Below are positions 58,723-64,000 of a stretch of DNA of 64,000 bases, in pieces. The stretch's first letter is position 1, and each line of letters opens with the position of its first letter. Source of the stretch: Galeopsis tetrahit (lineage: Eukaryota; Streptophyta; Magnoliopsida; Lamiales; Lamiaceae); assembly GCA_963675135.1 (NCBI GenBank), contig OY776131.1:37223381-37287380 (forward strand). The letters run 5' to 3'. Position numbers and translations under genes: made by a program. The notes beneath the pieces are model-generated. The model made no database searches, had not been told where the DNA came from, and was given only the letters and a program-made list of their open reading frames with translations.

Positions 58723-60908
58723 CAATAAAAAGGTTTTTGGATTAAAAAGAAGAAAGAAAAGATAAAAGCCATAAGTTCACAAGCCGAAACCAGAAGCCGA
58801 GGTGCCATCAAAAAATGGTACACCCCTAAATACGACCTAGCAATAAAAGCGATAATAAAGCCCCTACTGCCCTTGAACTTGGAGACGCGGGTGAAATCAT
58901 TATCAAACCCTTTTGGTTGACAGATAGTGTAGTTCGTGCAGGCTCTAGCCTCGAATTCATTGATAGCTTTGCCCAGGTTTGATGATAGAATAGGCTCACC
59001 CCAGGCATCCTGGGGCAACTACGTTTCTTCGTGGAATGAGTCGGGTGTGCCCGAGTAGGGGAAGGAATGTCGTTGGCAGTAGCCGCCAAGTTCGGACTGT
59101 TGTTGGCCGCTGCAGCTGTAAGATCCTTTGAGGGCTCATCCGTGCTCAGACTAGAGAAGGAGTTGCTCACTGGGACTAGATCGACTTCAATATCCAAGGA
59201 GGGGTTCTGCAGGGCCGCTCGGGGCTGGAGGTCTGAGGGAGAAGGCCTTGACCGTCTTCTGTGTCGGGTCCTACCACGGGAATCGCTGCGAGGAGGCGGC
59301 GGGGCTTGTCCCATAGCGCAACGAGCAAACACAAGTCCAACGACCCAGTGGCTGCAGAACTTCGGAAGCTGCTCATATAGCACCTCCACCGTCACCAAAC
59401 GCTCCTCACATTTAAGGACCATATGCTTCAAAAAAGGTTGTTTCATATCCACCTCGACCAAGATTCTAGCATACTGAGCCATGGTCTTAGCTGTTGTGTG
59501 ACCGTCCATCTTAATGAGTTTGCCAACCGCCGAAGCCGCAGCCGAGAGAACCGTGGACTACCAAAGTTCAATCGGGAGGCCGAGGAGGCGTACCCAAACT
59601 TGAGCCGTCGAGGTTGGCGCCTGGTTCGGATTGAAACCAGGAGACCATTTTTTAGGCGATTGGAACCTGGGCCCAGTTGTCAATCTCGTCTCCTAAAAAT
59701 ACGGTCGTGCTCTTCCGAAAGGTGAAATTTCAGAATAACGAATTATTTTCCGATTGGCACAACAAAGAGGCTCCCATGGAGGGACCAAGACTCGACGAGC
59801 CTCTTCGACAACTCAGCATACGGGATCGGGGCTTTTCCACGAGGGGTGATTAAGCGACCAATTAAGGCATCCTTGAATTCGTTCACTCCAGCCTGTAACG
59901 TGGCATGATCGATCGAGATCGTGAAGTAATCCCCCTTCTTACATGGGTGCATGTGTTCAGGAAATATGAGTGGGCTCGTGGAGGAGGGGCCAACGGGCAA
60001 GGTGGGCATCTCAGAATAGGGCGGGGCAGAGGTGCTCTATCCGACCAAGGCAGACACGAACGAGGTTGGAGACGGCAGTGCAGGTAAAGAGCCAACAAAC
60101 GGTCCGAGAAACTTAGTGAACCCAGGAAAGTGCTCCTCCAAGGATGGGAGGTGGACACCGATGGGAACAGACTGATCAAGAGATTTCAAAAAGGCGCCCA
60201 ATCCCGGGAACCGAGGTATAAGCAGCTTAGCCATAGCAATTTCACCAGGGGAGAAATTAGCCAAGGACGGAGGGGTCATCGGAGTTGGAGCCTGCTCGTG
60301 TAAAGGTTGTGCACTGTTAGGCGGCACTAGAGGAGCCTCTACTCCAGCAAGGGCGGCGGCGGAGGGCTGCTAGTGGAGGGGAAGGGCGGCGGAGGACGGA
60401 GGAGGGCGGAGGGTGGCTAGGGGCAGCATGGGGCGACCGAGGAGGACGGGGAGTCATCGTACTAAAGGGCGGCACCCTGCCGGGGGGAGGGACGACTATT
60501 CAGGACCGGGACGATCGACGTCGATCAGCGCAGGGGGAAGCGACCGAGGAAGTATGGGGGAGAGCTTATCGGCGATGCGTCGTGGAGCTCCGAGACGTCG
60601 GCCATGGGAGAGGATGGAGGTCCTAGACGAACGCCATAGGCGATTGAGAGTATGGTGGCGGGGCAGGCAGAAGTGGGCGGCGACACGGTTGGGAGATATG
60701 GGTAGAGGCTGGCGGTGGAGGAGGAGAGAGGGGGGTGGCGGGCGGCGGGACGTGGATGGGGGATATGGGGGGTGGCCGGCGATGGAGAAAGGAGAGGGGG
60801 AATGGAGGGCGGCGGGTTACACTTCCACTATGTGTAAATTGCACACAGTGGGGGGTTTTAGGGTTACAACTGTCTTCTGTATGGTCTCAATGACATCCGG
60901 ACTCCCAA
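58723..60908 (-). mobile_element. ORF1-only LINE-like element, copy 2, with target-site duplication
   Basis: Minus strand, 2186 bp, bounded by TTTTCTATTTTTGA at 58709-58722 and 60909-60922 (14 bp, exact). From 60605: MADVSELHDASPIS, then PSLANFSPGEIAMAKLLIPR, FKDALIGRLITPRGKAPIPY, WSLHGSLFVVPIGK (DUF4283), then YARILVEVDMKQPFLKH and YEQLPKFCSH with a damaged zinc knuckle, then a basic and Ser/Pro-rich C-terminus (59509-58826). Frameshifts separate the pieces. No endonuclease, RT or RNase H; ORF1 passes straight to the 3' tail. Same structure as 39466-41640. Confidence 0.8.
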
Positions 60909-60922
60909 TTTTCTATTTTTGA

Positions 60923-62460
60923 AATTAGTCATCTATGTTACAAAATTCAGTATTTTAGTCATTTTACTTGTAAACATAGGTTATTTTTTGTCCGAACTGA
61001 AAATTGATCGACACTTATGACTAACCATTGTCGCTATTTGAGTCTTTCACAATATCAAAATCATCATCAACTGCCTAACATATATATAATCATTCTCAAA
61101 CTGGATGGGTTACCCCGTTTACTAGTAATATGGTCGACAAAATTTTTGTAAGCACATATAGAAGACTAATTACAAATTCAAAAAATTTAAAGGACAAAAA
61201 TCAAAATTGGTACAATTTAAGGCGGAAAAAAAAATCTCTAATTATATATATATTTAGAATTTTAATTGCAATTACATGTATATGACTTTGGTAATTCTTG
61301 CAACTATTGACCAGCTGGAGATCTTGATATAAATGTTAGTACGCGATGTTATAATATTTTAGTCAAATAGATAGTGGAATTGTGTTGTCATGATATTAGT
61401 ATCGTAAGCTTTTGAAATTTCATTGACGTTACAATAAATCATTCTGCCATGCAAGAAGAAAATATTATTTTATTAATTTCTCAGACCACCAACATTCATG
61501 AGAACACTGCCAATTTATCCAATTAATTTGCAACCTAACTTTGAATCACATAGCAAGAAAACAAGACCAAATTAATACCATTACTTTTTACAATACATTT
61601 CACTTCTAGGGAAAACTTAACCGTGCTCGCTCGGTGCAAAACTCGCAAAAGTCCCTCTTCCGGCGGTGCCAATTGGGTCGGCTGGGCTGCAAAAATTTAA
61701 GACGAAAATTTTGAGACGGACAGAAAATTGTCTGGACGTGAGACGAATTTGGTCAAAAAACGAGATTTGAAACGGAAAAAACACCGTCTCTAGCTAACTC
61801 ACTTACTAGCGGCGACCCTAGTCGGCAAAATTAATCTTTTCCTTTTTTAACTTAAAAAATATGTAATTAGAAAGTTCTAACTCACTAAATTTATCAAAAT
61901 GAGATGTAATAAAACAAATTTACCATAGAGAATTATCACTATAAAAAATTAAAACAAAGCCTCTCGCAAATTTTACATTCATTAATCACAAACATAATTT
62001 TCTATTAAATTAGAGTTCATCATTTATCAATTGTAAGAATTTTTAACCACAGTCTCCTCAAATTAAACTTTTCATTCGTAAACATAAAATTTATAAAGTA
62101 TTCCAAATTAATAATAACATTATAATTGTTAAATTGTAGTATATATATTTTATTTAAAATAAATAATATTTAGCCAACATGCGGATTTATATACGTTTGG
62201 CCCAACCTCCCTATAAGTATATGGGACAGGTGGCCCAACGAGCTAAGCTTGTTTTAATAGCTCAATAAAAGCTTATTATTAAGGCTTAATTGTAAGCAAT
62301 ATATTCATAACCTTTTACTCAACTGCAATTTTACAATTTTTATAATAATTGCAAAAAAAAATCACAAACTTAACCTTTGTATTACAATTCGGATTCCTAG
62401 CAGTTTGGGACTTGGCCGAGTCCAAAACTATGTATTTTTGGGCCCGGGATGAATTTTGGT
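60923..62460. other. Intergenic DNA with a CACTA-like fragment
   Basis: 61690-61800 has GACGAAAATTTTGAGACGG and GAGACGAATTTGGTCAAAAA, matching 5994-6165. The remainder is AT-rich with nothing supportable. Confidence 0.5.
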
Positions 62461-63329
62461 GTGGGTTATATGTCCCTCCATCAATGTTAGATGCATTCTC
62501 CCGATACACGCACTCCCCCCAAAAGTGACATATTATCCCCCCAAATTACATATAATACCATTTTTCTTAAAAAAACTCTCCATAATAAATACACACCCAC
62601 AAAACCCTAATTTTCCATCTTCCTCACTCTTCTTCTTCCACGCTCAAATTTGCCCCCATCCCACCCTCCGCCGCCGCACCCACTCTCACTGGCCGCGCGC
62701 GCCGCCCCTTTTCTCTCTTTCACTTCTTTTTTTTATTTTCTGCAACTACCAATCCCCCCCAACCCACACCTGCCACAGCTGAGCCCATGACTCCCACCCG
62801 TCGTGCCCTAGTCACCAACGTCGCGCATGCCCATTGCCCAGGCCACCATTTTTTCTGCATAAAATTCAACCTCCTCCGCCGCACTGCCTTACACATGTTT
62901 TTTTTTTTTGACAATAATGGGTCGACCAAAAACACTCTCGTCGACAACAATTTTGTTGAGAGTTTTCTTAGTCGACCCATTACTTTTTAAAATTTTCAAT
63001 TTAAAAAAAATTTATCGACGAGAGTGTTTTTGGTCGATAAACTAGAGTCGACGGGAATGTTTTTGGTCGAATCTGGTTTTTCGAAAATAAGGTTTTTTTT
63101 TTTTAATTTCTAAGTTTTGTTTTTTAATTTCTAAATTTATTTGTGGGCGGCGGTGGCTGCTGGTGGCGACGACTGTCCGAAGTGGGGCGGCGGCTACCTC
63201 TCCAATTAGGTTTAGGGTTAGTTTGAATTTTAGGGGAGTGTATTTATTTGTTTGTATTTTTCTAAAAGGGCAAAACATGTATTTTGCATGAATATTTAAT
63301 TAATAAAAGCAGAGGGGCATATAACCCAC
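62461..63329. mobile_element. TIR element with a gene-like GC-rich interior
   Basis: Ends GTGGGTTATATGTCCCTC and GAGGGGCATATAACCCAC are inverted with one mismatch (18 bp). The interior starts like a plant 5' UTR (AAAACCCTAATTTTCC, TCTTCTTCTTCC) followed by CCGCCGCCGCACCC. A 23-bp perfect inverted repeat lies at 62922-62944 and 63015-63037. No protein family was recognised. The 9-bp flanks do not match, so a Mutator origin is not shown. Confidence 0.45.
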
Positions 63330-63539
63330 AATTCAATTTTAGTCGTTGTACTTTTTTTCTATATAATATGGTCTATTTTGTGTCAATTTTGGTTCTTTTG
63401 ACCGAAAAAATCTTAGCAAGGCCGAAATTCAGCCAATTTTAGTTCTTTTGACCAGTAAATTGTCTTAGCTCACGGGCGCGGGTCTGGGTCGGGCCAGTCC
63501 GGTTTGGGCCTTGGTCTAACCCGCCTTTTTTTTAATTTT

Positions 63540-63815
63540 AATTTTTGTTTACCGACGGAATATATTTAATTTAATAATTATTTTTATGAATAATTATCGA
63601 CGGAATTACCGACGAATATTTGACCGGATATGCAAACGGATCATCGAAGGGCACCGACGAACACCATTCGTCGATATTACCGACGAAAAGTCAAAATCCG
63701 TTGGTAATCCTTAGCGACACCGGTGGTACCGACAGATTTTTCCCGTCGGACAACACTGTTTCCGACGAAAAAATCGTTGGTATTCAGTCGGTCAACGACT
63801 GTCACCACTCCTAAC
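63540..63815. repeat. CACTA-like subterminal repeats
   Basis: Repeated ACCGACGAA/TTCGTCGGT and CCGACGGAA motifs in both orientations, the pattern seen near CACTA ends. No CACTACAAGAAA or TTTCTTGTAGTG terminus is present in the window. Confidence 0.4.
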
Positions 63816-64000
63816 TTAACCTCCTCTCATCCAAGAAGTAAAGCCCTCAGGCTCCATTTGGATAGAGGGATTTAGGTATGGATTTTAAATCCACAATCTA
63901 ATGGCGAGAGTAATGACAATTCGTTGAGTGGCTAAGAAAGGAAGCTGGAACGAGTTATGTTTGTACTTGTTGTTTGTCAAGTTTTGTACTCGTTGAGTAG

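Noticed and set aside
60413..60922. Arg/Gly-rich plus-strand frame of 169 codons
   Set aside because: Complement of the GC-rich 5' part of the second ORF1-only element, and it runs into the target duplication.

Overview
The window is plant nuclear DNA. It is AT-rich and intron-bearing, and it is dominated by LTR retrotransposons, LINEs, CACTA elements, MITEs and SINE pieces. The host genes (auxin-inducible SAURs, the chloroplast PPR protein MRL1, a plant J-like protein) indicate a flowering plant, and the style fits a eudicot. A Lamiales-type asterid is only a guess.

Layout. (1) 1-5760: the 3' part of a Tat/Retand-like Ty3-gypsy element: integrase, a hairpin minisatellite, an antisense four-exon gene with its own TATA box, then polypurine tract and 3' LTR. 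(2) 5994-8995: debris that includes a second, decayed antisense gene and LTR start of the same kind. (3) 9060-17730: two intact SAUR genes (13126-13461, 16324-16617) and one SAUR relic (17647-17727) among MITEs and small LTR remnants. (4) 19153-32077, minus strand: a complete MRL1 gene. I could thread 19 exons with consistent splice phases into 1090 codons plus stop positions as described. Its introns carry a SINE, several MITEs and local duplications. (5) 32290-39313: foldback and Stowaway/Harbinger MITEs, then two CACTA-type elements with exact 3-bp target duplications and a third, truncated one. (6) 39466-41640 and 58723-60908: two copies of an ORF1-only LINE-like element; the second has a 14-bp target-site duplication. 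(7) 42530-50573: a LINE split by a small non-coding LTR element (TSD AAAAC), which itself carries a CACTA element (TSD AAT) and a TIR element (TSD TAT). (8) 50985-53290: a long inverted repeat with another LINE fragment in its loop. (9) 54777-56441, minus strand: an intronless J-like/zinc-ribbon protein gene. (10) 60923-64000: further repeat remnants.

How the genes relate. Only four host genes look functional: two SAUR growth regulators, MRL1 (rbcL mRNA stabilisation in the chloroplast) and the J-like protein. They share no pathway. The remaining sequence is mobile DNA, and its nesting gives a relative insertion order. The least ordinary items are the antisense spliced gene inside the gypsy element, the ORF1-only LINE family, and the empty-site/filled-site pair inside one LTR element.
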